Shown here one piece after another: positions 38,296-46,622 of a stretch of DNA of 64,000 bases. Location: the IMG/VR virus record IMGVR_UViG_3300028840_003082, positions 1 to 64,000 of that record. The stretch is one strand, 5' to 3'. The translations under genes and the position numbers were made by a program. The DNA comes from a virus. The stretch's first letter is position 1; every line of letters begins with the position of its first letter. The notes beneath the pieces are model-generated. The model searched no databases and had not been told where the DNA came from. It saw only the letters and a program-made list of their open reading frames with translations.

Positions 38296-38585
38296 TGGCA
38301 GCGAAGAAAAAGAGCAAATATGTTGGTTTTAGTAAACTAGTTAAAAAAATGGGTGCAAAAACCAAGAAAGCTCATAAGGATCGTCTTAAGGGTGGTTTAG
38401 CAGATAAAAGTAAACCATCAGATTTTTCTAAAAAACAGTTGGAAATGGGTATTAAAGTAGAGAGGGAACATACCAGCAATAAGAAGATTGCTAGAGAAAT
38501 TGCTATGGATCACCTGAAGGAAGACCCTAAATATTATACCAAATTGAAAAAGATTGAAAAGAAAAAACCAAGGAGAAAGAAGTAA
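38295..38585 (+). CDS. DUF5661-like small basic protein, 96 aa
   Basis: ATG 38295. The C-terminal half has SKKQLEMGIKVEREHTSNKK followed by IAREIAMDHLKEDPKYYTKL, the pattern of DUF5661 (EHT...A-x-DHL-x-E-x-P-x-YY). The N-terminal half is Lys-rich. Function unknown. It forms a trio with DUF6496 and a Lys-rich peptide between tail tube genes. Confidence 0.7.
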   Translation: MAAKKKSKYVGFSKLVKKMGAKTKKAHKDRLKGGLADKSKPSDFSKKQLEMGIKVEREHTSNKKIAREIAMDHLKEDPKYYTKLKKIEKKKPRRKK

Positions 38586-38713
38586 TGGCTTTCATTCGTA
38601 GGACTCCTGAAGAAATGGAAAAACTCCATAAGGAGATGTCTCCTAAAAAGAAGAAAAAAGAAAAGAAAAAAAAGAAAGAGAAGAAAGAAAAAGTAGAGGA
38701 AAAAGAGGAGTAG
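38585..38713 (+). CDS. Lys/Glu-rich peptide, 42 aa
   Basis: ATG 38585 overlapping the previous stop, TAG at 38713. It begins MAFIRRTPEEMEKLHKEMSP and continues as an almost pure Lys/Glu repeat. Probably disordered or a single long helix. Its coupling to the upstream gene supports it. Confidence 0.6.
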   Translation: MAFIRRTPEEMEKLHKEMSPKKKKKEKKKKKEKKEKVEEKEE

Positions 38714-38720
38714 AATGTAA

Positions 38721-39407
38721 ATGGCTCGGTCATCTAGTGTAGACGCCGTAGAGAGATTCAGATTCAATGTATACGTCTTTAACGTAGGATTTGACCTCTC
38801 TAATGTTGCTAAGAATTTTACTGGGTTTTTAAGAGCTGGTTTCTCTGAAGTTACTTTGCCTCGACAGAATACTCAGGCTATAGAGTACAGAGAAAATGTA
38901 GATCAGGCTCATCCGCAACTTATACCCGGCTTAACTAGATACGAGCCAATCGTATTGAGGAGAGGAGTTACCTCTAGCTCAGACTTTTTTAGATGGGCAA
39001 AAGATACCCACAATCCTTCCGAAATCGTTTCCACAGGTATTCAGAGGCTCAGCGGTGATGCTTCTGCTGCCCCTCCCGCACAAACTGCCGATTTTCGTAG
39101 AGACGTGTTGGTTGTCGTGTATGGGCGAGGTGGTGGAACACAAACGGAAGACCCCACAGGCATCAGTCAAAGAGTCGTGGGAGCTGCTGGAGCGGCTTCT
39201 GGACTATCGGCTCTAGGGGATGTAAAGAAAGCGTGGCTTCTCAGGAACGCCTGGGTATCTTCATATAAACCTGGGGACGACTTATCTGCAACCGAAGATA
39301 CAACGAAGCTGGTAGAGGAAATAGAGCTTCGTTACGAGTCTTTCGAGGAAATCTCACTTGAGGCACTTACAAGTCAGGCCCTATCTCTTGGTACAGGTAT
39401 TCTTTAA
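38721..39407 (+). CDS. Tail tube paralogue 2, 228 aa
   Basis: ATG 38721. It has the same landmarks as the tube protein at 37460: VDAVERFRFNVYVF, RAGFSEVTLPRQNTQAIEYR, LRRGVTSSSDFFRWAKD, AWLLRNAWVSSYKPGDDLSA and LRYESFEEIS. It has insertions near residues 25-30 and 110-160 that would sit on the outside or at one end. It probably forms a special ring such as a tube initiator, terminator or baseplate-proximal ring (inference). Confidence 0.8.
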   Translation: MARSSSVDAVERFRFNVYVFNVGFDLSNVAKNFTGFLRAGFSEVTLPRQNTQAIEYRENVDQAHPQLIPGLTRYEPIVLRRGVTSSSDFFRWAKDTHNPSEIVSTGIQRLSGDASAAPPAQTADFRRDVLVVVYGRGGGTQTEDPTGISQRVVGAAGAASGLSALGDVKKAWLLRNAWVSSYKPGDDLSATEDTTKLVEEIELRYESFEEISLEALTSQALSLGTGIL

Positions 39408-39949
39408 TGGCTAGAAGTAATAATGCAGATCCTTTAGATAGATTTAGATGGAAAGTATATATTGTAGCTCCTGCGGGAACACAGTTTTCTAGAGCTGGTT
39501 TTACTACCTGTTCATCCCCTGGAATTACTATAGATTATAATGCTTATCCCGAAGGTGGAAGTCATATGGTTCCTAGATTGATCCATAATGGAGCCACTTT
39601 TAAACCTATTACCCTTACTAGAGGAGTCATTTCTCAAAAAGGGGTAGATGATTTCTCTAAATGGATGGAAGATGTATTTAAGGCCTTAAATCCTGAACCA
39701 GGCTCCGCCCCTGTTAAAAACTATCGTAGAGATATAGTGATTGAGCATTTAGACAGGGATGGAGATGTAGTGAAAAGGTATACTATGAGAAATTGTGTGC
39801 CTACCGCCTACGAGCCTGCGTCCGATTTTAGTTCTATGGATGAGACAGCCCTCAGTATAGAAACCCTATCATTCAGCTATGAGGGGTTTGAGGAGCATAC
39901 CGAAGGAGACTTAACTTCAGTTTTAGATAACCTAAGAGGCTTGTTCTAA
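39407..39949 (+). CDS. Tail tube paralogue 3, 180 aa
   Basis: ATG 39407 in a TAATG overlap. NADPLDRFRWKVYIV, LTRGVISQKGVDDFSKWME and MRNCVPTAYEPASDFSSMDE followed by FSYEGFEEH place it in the same family as the genes at 37460 and 38721. Its codons are AGA-rich, suggesting lower expression than the main tube. It lies next to the tail chaperone and tape measure genes, so a tube-to-baseplate adaptor is possible, like T4 gp54/gp48. Confidence 0.8.
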   Translation: MARSNNADPLDRFRWKVYIVAPAGTQFSRAGFTTCSSPGITIDYNAYPEGGSHMVPRLIHNGATFKPITLTRGVISQKGVDDFSKWMEDVFKALNPEPGSAPVKNYRRDIVIEHLDRDGDVVKRYTMRNCVPTAYEPASDFSSMDETALSIETLSFSYEGFEEHTEGDLTSVLDNLRGLF

Positions 39950-39961
39950 TAAGGAGGAATT

Positions 39962-40702
39962 ATGCTTATTGAACTACCTTGCGGCATCGTAAAAGATGAC
40001 GTAGTGTACGATCACGTACGAATCAAAGAGCTTACAGGAAAGCAACAAAACTACTTAATGGACTTTGATTTGGCAGGAGACACTCTCGGACACATCCCGA
40101 AAATGGTAAAGGATCTCGCCGTAGAATACCAGACCAAGGATGGTCAGATGGCAGAAATAAAGCCTGAAGAGGCCCTTGACCTTCTGACTACAGATGATAT
40201 TGAAGTTATTCTGGTAAAAATTCGAGAGGCAACTTTTGGTAAGATGTTGGCCATGCAGGTCACTTGTCCTATGTGTGGTAAACAGCAGACAGTCAGTTTG
40301 GACTTGTCTAAGCTTAAAATCAAGAAGCTAAAAAACAAGAAAAAACGTACTGCTAAAATTACGCTAAAAAAATCTAAGAAACAAGTAGTAGTCAGAATGT
40401 TGGGATTACAGCAACTTTTTGACCTTAACAAAGCTATTAGGGAATCCAATAAAGAATTCTACACCACTACCGTAGCCTTGTCTATTCAAGAAATTGATGG
40501 AAAAGTGGATGTCGTGGCAGAAGATATTGAGGAAATCCCCCTGACTGATCTACAACAAGTGGATAAAGCCTTTGATAAGATTCGGGGTTCTATAGATAAT
40601 AAAGTTCAGCATGACTGCGAGGCGTGTAAGTTTGAGTTTGAGACTCCGCTGCCCGTAGTCGAGCCAGCTTTTTTCGCCCCATCGCAGACCCTTTCAATAT
40701 AA
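39962..40702 (+). CDS. Tail assembly chaperone / baseplate-chaperone protein, short form, 246 aa
   Basis: ATG 39962 with AAGGAGG. It has an N-terminal YDHVRIKELTGKQQNYLMDF, CPMCGK (residues ~102-107), a Lys-rich linker, and a C-terminal HDCEACKFEFETPLP. The two Cys pairs probably bind one zinc. This type of protein (T4 base-plate-like zinc proteins) lies between tube and tape measure genes of many myoviruses. Codons 236-238 (GCT TTT TTC) form a -1 slippery site leading to a longer product. It would coat the tape measure during assembly. Confidence 0.75.
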   Translation: MLIELPCGIVKDDVVYDHVRIKELTGKQQNYLMDFDLAGDTLGHIPKMVKDLAVEYQTKDGQMAEIKPEEALDLLTTDDIEVILVKIREATFGKMLAMQVTCPMCGKQQTVSLDLSKLKIKKLKNKKKRTAKITLKKSKKQVVVRMLGLQQLFDLNKAIRESNKEFYTTTVALSIQEIDGKVDVVAEDIEEIPLTDLQQVDKAFDKIRGSIDNKVQHDCEACKFEFETPLPVVEPAFFAPSQTLSI

Positions 40703-40881
40703 TACCTACAGATTACATAGATCATCGATCTGATCTGTTAATGGATTACGGGTATTTAGGCGAAGCCTACAAATGGGGTCCGGACCAGGTTGATGGCCTT
40801 CCGTGGAGTTTTCGGAAGGAATTAATAGAAATTGATAAGACAGCAAGACAGGAAATAGCAAAGGATGGCAGGCGCTCATAG
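39962..40881 (+). CDS. Frameshifted long form of the tail chaperone, about 306 aa
   Basis: If ribosomes slip back one base at T-TTT-TTC (40669-40675), translation continues in the -1 frame to TAG at 40879-40881, adding 68 residues: RPIADPFNIIPTDY..., then LLMDYGYLGEAYKWGPDQVD, then GLPWSFRKELIEIDKTARQE. That extension reads as real protein but has no ribosome-binding site at its only in-frame ATG (40741). The layout (chaperone with C-terminal frameshift, then tape measure with 17 nt overlap) is that of lambda G/GT and P2 E/E'. Confidence 0.75.
40669..40675 (+). promoter_or_regulatory. Programmed -1 frameshift slippery heptamer
   Basis: T TTT TTC in the zero frame has the form X XXY YYZ, the same class as P2's T TTT TTG. 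It is 25 nt before the zero-frame stop. A small hairpin AGATC-ATC-GATCT lies about 40 nt downstream, too far to be a typical stimulator. Confidence 0.75.
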
Positions 40882-43006
40882 TGTAAATATAGTCATTAGT
40901 GCTCACAACAGAGCTTCTAAACCTATAAAACAGGTTCGAAAGGACTTGAGTAGGTTCAGAACTGAGGTTGTACGCTTCAACCGAAATCTGTTTACGGCCA
41001 GTGCAATCATAGCCACTTTTGCCGCTGGATTCAGAAGGGCTTTTAACCTAGCGGGGGTGGGAGCCCAGTTTGAGTTTGTTCGGCAGCAATTCTTAAAGAC
41101 TTTTGGGCCTCAGGACTATCTCCCTACTCTAAAGAAGGCCGCAAGAGGCACCATGGATTCTCTAACCATGATGCAATTGGCTGTTAAAAACTATGCTCGT
41201 GGGCTAAGTAAGTATGAAACAGAAAAGATATTTACTTTGTCCGTGGGAGCTGCAAAGATTTTGGGCACCAGTACTGCCAATGCTGCAAAACAAATGTCTT
41301 CTGCCTTTACCAACTTGAGTGTAAAAGGACTTCAAACATTTCTAGTTGCCTTAAACACCAACAACCAATTCTCCAACATGAACGTCCTTATCCAGAAGCT
41401 GACTAAAGGACTTAACGCTGCAGGTCGGATGACCGAAAACTTTCGTAGGGTAGCTCTAGCCGAGCTATCTAAGGCTCTAATGCAGTTTGTGGATACAGGG
41501 GATAACGCTCTCCAAGTATTTATGGCTGCCAAATCTAGTTTTCAAGATTTGCGTCAGGTCATAGGATCATTCCTAGGAAGAGCTATGGCTCCCCTGGCCA
41601 AACAAGTAGCCATGTTGAACTTTGGTATCTTTGCCAAATTACTACCTATTTTAGATGGTGCAACCGACCACATGAAGAGTTTGCGAACAGGAGTTGTTGC
41701 TCTCGCACAGTCTATCGGCGGGTTGTTAACAATGGTTGGAGGTTTAGTAGGTGGTTGGTCTCTTTTACGTCTACTGTCTGCTACCTTGGGATTTAACTTA
41801 GCCCCATTAATCGGAATTATGGGCGTTCTAGGTGGAGCTTTTTGGGCTGCCAAAGATAAATCTAAAGGTTGGATGGAAACCCTGGCAGATATTGGGGCTG
41901 AAATGAAGTTTTATTTCCAAGCCTTTGCCAGCTATAAAGACGGAATTTCTACCTTCTCCAGAGACGTAGCCATGAGAATTGGTGGAATGAGTGATAAGAC
42001 CCAGGAAAGAATTTTAATGATTGCTAGAGCCTTAGTACACGTCAAACAAGCTCTAATGGGATTTTTTGATGGGGTAAAAGCGGTCTTTGGCCTTGTCGGG
42101 GCAATTGCGGCCAAGGTTGGAAGCGTTATAACAGGTATCGGTAAAGTCTTTGGCATGCATAAGCAGTTTTCCATAGAAACTGGGGCAGTAGTAAAGACAG
42201 GTGGTAAGCTTCTAGGGGTCGGAGCGGCTGCAGGTATTTTGGGAGGTATGGCTTTAGGCGGAGTAAACAAAGTCGCTAGATTGTTTGGCAGAGAAGGATT
42301 TGGAATAAAAGGAGGAAAGTTCTTTGACCGAATCTTTGGAAAGCGTGGAACAAGTGCTACCAAGCCTCTATATGTATTTGATGTTTCCGCAGCTCCGAAG
42401 GGCGTATTAGGTAAGTTTTTTGGAAAAGGTGCGGCAGCCGCAGGTGGAGCCGGGAGTCAGATGAGTTTATTCGGAGGAGCAGCGGCTGGCGGAATAATGG
42501 GCAAAATGGCTGCCTTCATGATGACTAGTGTGGGAGCTGCTTCTTGGACAGCTATTGCTGGAGTGGTTATTGCGGGTCTTTTGGCTGGTGGAATAATTGG
42601 AATTCTGATAGATCACGTAATGTCCAAAATCACTGGAGAAAAGTCCTACTGGATGACAGGAGATGTCGGTCCTACTGGCAGTAGAGTCTCTTTGGAGGGA
42701 ATGACTCCTGAGCAAAGAAAAAGAATGCATGCTGGTATAGGCCAGGGAGAGGTAAGTATTGCTGGTCGAAAGGTAGACACCTCTGAACTTACTGAACAAA
42801 CCAAGGAAAGATTTAGAAATCTAGTTTCTCAGGGAGGTATGGTTTCTACAGCTCAGTTGGAGCGGATATTGTCAGATATGAAGCTGACAAACGAGGAATT
42901 ACTAGAAGTCAATAAGATGATGGAGAGGGACTTGAGTAAAGAACCTTTTCAGTCTGTTAATGACAAACCCAATCAGTGGTCTAATTTTATGGGGCCTAAG
43001 ACTTAA
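40865..43006 (+). CDS. Tail tape measure protein, 713 aa
   Basis: ATG 40865 with AAAGG, starting inside the frameshifted chaperone. Features: a basic amphipathic N-terminus (VRKDLSRFRTEVVRFNRNLF), long helices with hydrophobic segments (IIATFAAGF, SIGGLLTMVGGLVGGWSLL, a Gly/Ala-rich membrane-like stretch near 560-590) and a helical C-terminus. It sets the tube length and is injected first. At 713 aa the tail would be of moderate length (about 1.5 angstroms per residue is the usual rule, giving roughly 100 nm). Confidence 0.85.
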   Translation: MAGAHSVNIVISAHNRASKPIKQVRKDLSRFRTEVVRFNRNLFTASAIIATFAAGFRRAFNLAGVGAQFEFVRQQFLKTFGPQDYLPTLKKAARGTMDSLTMMQLAVKNYARGLSKYETEKIFTLSVGAAKILGTSTANAAKQMSSAFTNLSVKGLQTFLVALNTNNQFSNMNVLIQKLTKGLNAAGRMTENFRRVALAELSKALMQFVDTGDNALQVFMAAKSSFQDLRQVIGSFLGRAMAPLAKQVAMLNFGIFAKLLPILDGATDHMKSLRTGVVALAQSIGGLLTMVGGLVGGWSLLRLLSATLGFNLAPLIGIMGVLGGAFWAAKDKSKGWMETLADIGAEMKFYFQAFASYKDGISTFSRDVAMRIGGMSDKTQERILMIARALVHVKQALMGFFDGVKAVFGLVGAIAAKVGSVITGIGKVFGMHKQFSIETGAVVKTGGKLLGVGAAAGILGGMALGGVNKVARLFGREGFGIKGGKFFDRIFGKRGTSATKPLYVFDVSAAPKGVLGKFFGKGAAAAGGAGSQMSLFGGAAAGGIMGKMAAFMMTSVGAASWTAIAGVVIAGLLAGGIIGILIDHVMSKITGEKSYWMTGDVGPTGSRVSLEGMTPEQRKRMHAGIGQGEVSIAGRKVDTSELTEQTKERFRNLVSQGGMVSTAQLERILSDMKLTNEELLEVNKMMERDLSKEPFQSVNDKPNQWSNFMGPKT

Positions 43007-43008
43007 TT

Positions 43009-43731
43009 ATGCGAAAATTTACCTCATACACTTCTAAGCCTTCCCTTCTAAAAGCCTTCCTAGTTCCAGTAGAGGCTAAGAATAATAGGATTCCTGTCAA
43101 TCGTCAGGACCAAAATATCCTCGAATTGGGACAGTTTTATCTTAATCCAACTACTTGGAATGACAGTAAAGAAACCAAGTGGGTAAAACATATGGTTCCA
43201 GGTATGAGTGACCCTCATCAACAGTGGGTTGCTGGTGGTCCCAGAACTATTACGTTTGAGGCTCTAGTGACTCGGGATGTATCATCTAGTGAATCCAAGA
43301 ACAAAAAAGATAAAACTTCAGTAATTAATACCAGTAGAAAAAACTCAGTAGTTGCGGGTATTGCTTCAGCAGTACAGCAGATAGAAGGACTTACATCCTC
43401 AGAGGCTATCTTACAGCAGGGCGAGCGAGAAGGTTCCTTTTTGAACCTCGATATTACTGAAAAACTTAATTATTATCGTAGTTTACTTTATCCTAATGTG
43501 GTTTCTTCTGCGAATAGAGTTTCTAGTCCACCCAATCTGGTAAGACTTATAGTGGGAAGTACTTTGGGACAGAGAACCCAAACAGCCCGATTTGTAGTAG
43601 ACAAAATAGAAATTAGAGTAACCAAACAGTTTCCGGACCTTAGACCCATGGAAGCTGTGGTTGTGTTTACTCTCACCGAGTTTGTTGATAGACCTTTATC
43701 TTCTAAAAATGATATTCTTACGGACGTATAA
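43009..43731 (+). CDS. Baseplate hub/tube-cap protein of the CIS-tube/LysM type, 240 aa
   Basis: ATG 43009. The pattern FYLNPTTWNDSKETKWV, WVAGGPRTITFEALVTRD and VDKIEIRVTKQFPDLRPMEA matches the N-terminal tube-like domain of baseplate proteins that extend the tail tube in contractile injection systems. The C-terminal LysM domain seen in many relatives is absent here but may be supplied by the next gene. Its place after the tape measure fits the hub. Confidence 0.65.
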   Translation: MRKFTSYTSKPSLLKAFLVPVEAKNNRIPVNRQDQNILELGQFYLNPTTWNDSKETKWVKHMVPGMSDPHQQWVAGGPRTITFEALVTRDVSSSESKNKKDKTSVINTSRKNSVVAGIASAVQQIEGLTSSEAILQQGEREGSFLNLDITEKLNYYRSLLYPNVVSSANRVSSPPNLVRLIVGSTLGQRTQTARFVVDKIEIRVTKQFPDLRPMEAVVVFTLTEFVDRPLSSKNDILTDV

Positions 43732-44048
43732 TGGCAAATTTTAGACCTGGCTCTAGATATACCAATGGAACCTTCACTCTGAATCCAGAAGATGAAGAAT
43801 TCTTAATACTTAGAGAAAACCTAGAAATCCCGGAATCTAGCGAAGACATATTCTTTGTCGTAGAAGGCGAGCACATTTACCGTCCTGAAACCATAGCGGT
43901 TGAGGTCTATGACCGTCCTGAACTGTGGTGGGTAATTGCAGACATCAATAATATTAGAGAGCCTTTATTTGACCTAGAGGTAGGACAGGAACTTAGAATT
44001 CCTCCTTTGGCCGTTGTATTAGAAGCCTTAGATATTATCAATAAGTAA
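43731..44048 (+). CDS. gp53/LysM-like baseplate wedge protein, 105 aa
   Basis: ATG 43731. The core YRPETIAVEVYDRPELWWVI followed by ADINNIREPLFDLEVGQELR and IPP is typical of gp53-like and LysM-like baseplate proteins that clamp wedge to hub. The N-terminal half is acidic. Position after the CIS-tube protein supports this. Confidence 0.75.
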   Translation: MANFRPGSRYTNGTFTLNPEDEEFLILRENLEIPESSEDIFFVVEGEHIYRPETIAVEVYDRPELWWVIADINNIREPLFDLEVGQELRIPPLAVVLEALDIINK

Positions 44049-44053
44049 GGATT

Positions 44054-45763
44054 ATGCTAGCTGATTTAAATGAAATGACAGCCCCTTATTTTGAGGTTAG
44101 AGTAGGTCCCCCCTACGCCACTAGCGACCAATTAGTGTTACTCCCTCCTTATCTTCACAAGCTCATTCATGTTTTTGAGTATAGGGAAGTAGTAGACGGA
44201 GGCAAGGAATCTGCTAGCCAAGTCCGTATTTTGGTATATGAAGATAAAAATCAATCTGGTTCAGTCTTAGATTTGACCTTTGATAATCAAGCTGGTGTTA
44301 AATCCCTGACCAAAGAAGAGGTTAGACAGGGTAGGGTACTAGCAGACAAAATTAGAGAAGAAGAAGAAATTCTTGCAAATATCTCTCTTGCTGACCAAAA
44401 AAAGAAAGAGGCTCAGGCTAAGAGAGTGGTAGAGCTTCGTAAAGAGCAGGCAGAACTAGCTTCCCAAGCCAGATTTGTTTTCCAAGAGAGAAATACTATA
44501 GAAGTTACCTGGGGTTACAGAAATACCGGTAAGCACGTTGACCTTAGCCCCAGAACTGCTAGAGGTGAAATACTTCAGATTAGGCAAAGATTCTCTAATG
44601 CTGATATCCCCGTTACTGAGGTACTGGCTGTAGACCAGGGCTTAGGAGAAATGTCAAAGATTTATCCCCAGGAAGCTGTAAATTTTACTGTAGGTAAGGT
44701 TAGACAGCTCTTAAAGGATAAGGTCATTCCTAATAGTGCTCAACCGGGGTCTAGTATAGATGAGGACAAAAGAAAAGACACCGCTCCAGCACGAGTAGAC
44801 CACCTTTTACAAGCTATCACCTATGGTGGATTCTTAAAAAATATAGACCTACGTTTATATTTGACTCCCGAGGAATTGAATCTGGACATCCAAGATGAGC
44901 GGAGTGGCAGAGTTTGGGGACTAGGTACTAACCTACACGGATTTATTAGTGAACTTGCTGAAAAGTTATTTGCCCACTATTACATTACAACTGAGGGCAA
45001 AAATAACACTACCGTCATAAACTTTGTTTCTAGACGTAAATTTGAATCAGAGGCAGCTTTCCACTTTATGTGGAAGGTGGGGCAAAGTGACCGAGGTATT
45101 GAGACCAAAGATAAACAGACTGTTTATAATACTGTCAAAAGTGTCGATTTGGCTCTTTATCCCAAGGGAGGTTCTGGAGCTAGTTCTTCCGGTATTTGTG
45201 GAATAACTAAGAAGCCTACAGGTCACATTGCTGGAGCTTCAGTGATTTTCTCGCCCAGGCACGGTGAATTAAAGGAACTTAGAGAGCAGTTAAAAAGAGA
45301 GAACAAGAAGATAAAAGCCCAGCAAATGCAGGCTTCTGACCCAAAGAATGCAGAAGTCAATAATTCTACAGGGCTATCTACTTATAAAGAAAACTGCGGG
45401 TCTAACGACCACGAAGCCTCTGTGGACAGACTAGCTGGTAGAATGGAGAGAAGCCTCAAACTGTCGTTTCAGACCATTGGAATACCACTTCTGACTCCAG
45501 GAACAATTAAAATGTCCAATATAGGTCTCAGGTATTCTGGAATCTATTATATGCTCTCTGTACACCACAAAATCACTCCCCAAGAAGGATATATCTGTAA
45601 CTGCGTGGGTGAATCTAACTCAGTCACCACCGGCGGCACTTCTGTTGAGGGTCCTCCGGTAAGAACAGATTTAGCGGGTAATGTTAAGCTTCAGCTTAGA
45701 TCTGACCCTGGTGAAGTGCGTAAAGGTCTGCAACCATTATTCAAGAAAGCCACTAAAAAGTAA
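44054..45763 (+). CDS. Baseplate hub protein (gp27/gpD-like), 569 aa
   Basis: ATG 44054 with AAGGATT. The N-terminal beta domain (PYFEVRVGPPYATSDQLVLL) is interrupted by a coiled coil (residues ~90-140, EEILANISLADQKKKEAQAK). Then come a tube-like domain (NTIEVTWGYRNTGKHVDLSP), a central region and a C-terminal FQTIGIPLLTPGTIKMSNIG, as in late-control gpD/VgrG-like hubs. It would form the trimeric hub that carries the spike encoded next. The coiled-coil insertion is unusual. Confidence 0.75.
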   Translation: MLADLNEMTAPYFEVRVGPPYATSDQLVLLPPYLHKLIHVFEYREVVDGGKESASQVRILVYEDKNQSGSVLDLTFDNQAGVKSLTKEEVRQGRVLADKIREEEEILANISLADQKKKEAQAKRVVELRKEQAELASQARFVFQERNTIEVTWGYRNTGKHVDLSPRTARGEILQIRQRFSNADIPVTEVLAVDQGLGEMSKIYPQEAVNFTVGKVRQLLKDKVIPNSAQPGSSIDEDKRKDTAPARVDHLLQAITYGGFLKNIDLRLYLTPEELNLDIQDERSGRVWGLGTNLHGFISELAEKLFAHYYITTEGKNNTTVINFVSRRKFESEAAFHFMWKVGQSDRGIETKDKQTVYNTVKSVDLALYPKGGSGASSSGICGITKKPTGHIAGASVIFSPRHGELKELREQLKRENKKIKAQQMQASDPKNAEVNNSTGLSTYKENCGSNDHEASVDRLAGRMERSLKLSFQTIGIPLLTPGTIKMSNIGLRYSGIYYMLSVHHKITPQEGYICNCVGESNSVTTGGTSVEGPPVRTDLAGNVKLQLRSDPGEVRKGLQPLFKKATKK

Positions 45764-46620
45764 TGGCCATAAAGTTATTTGATTGGACAGGAGAAACTAC
45801 TTATCTGGGCAAATCCAAAGGCCTAGTAGTAGATAATAGAGACCCAGACCACAAAGGTAGGATTAGGGTTCAGAGTCCAGTTTTTGGTATAACTGGTTGG
45901 ATTCCTTATCTTTCTCCGGACGATGGGTTTTACTCAGTTCCAGACATAGGTAACGTGGTATATTTGGAGCCGGCTGGCGGAGACCTTAGATTTCCTATAG
46001 CAACTGCTCTAATTCATGGTGGAGAAAAAGGCAGTAGAGATATTCCTCCTGACTTTCAGAGAGATATACCTACTAACAGAGGTTGGTTCTCTCCGGGAGA
46101 ATTGGGTAGTACTGGTAAACCCACTAGTTTGAATAGTGGCCATTCTCTGCAGTTTGATGATGGTTTAGCCGTACTGGACGATGGAAGTGTCACTCACAGT
46201 GCGGAATCTAGAGGGGTTCGTATGACCACTTCTGGAGGTCATGCTCTCCGTATGATGGAAGAGGCCTCAGATGGAAGTCAAGAAAATCGCGTAGATATTA
46301 AGACCTCCAAGGGATTGACTATAGAACTCATTGACGACACAGATGGCTCTGATCCCAATAGAATACGTATTAAAAATAGTGCTGGCACCATCTTTATCGA
46401 TATTGATATGGAGAATGATATCATAGAGATAGACGCCAATAATGTGAAAATAGGTACCAATGCTGCGGAGGCTATTGTAAGAGGAGACACTTTTAGAACT
46501 CTCTTTAATAGTCACCGACATATATCGGGTGCTCCCGGAGTTCCTACAGACGTTCCTACTCAACAGATGGACCCATCCAGTTCTAATACTCATTTAAGCT
46601 CTAAACACAAGGTAGAATAA
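45763..46620 (+). CDS. Baseplate central spike (gp5/gpV-like OB fold), 285 aa
   Basis: ATG 45763 overlapping the previous stop. The OB-fold is at residues ~15-95 (RDPDHKGRIRVQSPVFGITG, VPDIGNVVYLEPAGGD). Repeats of short strands follow (GVRMTTSGGHALRMMEE, NRVDIKTSKGLTIELIDD, NRIRIKNSAGTIFIDID), forming a triple-stranded needle, and the C-terminus has HRHISGAPGVPT. There is no lysozyme domain, unlike T4 gp5. The spike pierces the outer membrane when the sheath contracts. Confidence 0.85.
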   Translation: MAIKLFDWTGETTYLGKSKGLVVDNRDPDHKGRIRVQSPVFGITGWIPYLSPDDGFYSVPDIGNVVYLEPAGGDLRFPIATALIHGGEKGSRDIPPDFQRDIPTNRGWFSPGELGSTGKPTSLNSGHSLQFDDGLAVLDDGSVTHSAESRGVRMTTSGGHALRMMEEASDGSQENRVDIKTSKGLTIELIDDTDGSDPNRIRIKNSAGTIFIDIDMENDIIEIDANNVKIGTNAAEAIVRGDTFRTLFNSHRHISGAPGVPTDVPTQQMDPSSSNTHLSSKHKVE

Positions 46621-46622
46621 TT

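Noticed and set aside
40741-40881. Separate small gene starting at ATG 40741 after the tail chaperone
   Set aside because: No ribosome-binding site is present, the frame is open further upstream to the slippery heptamer, and the frameshift layout explains it better.
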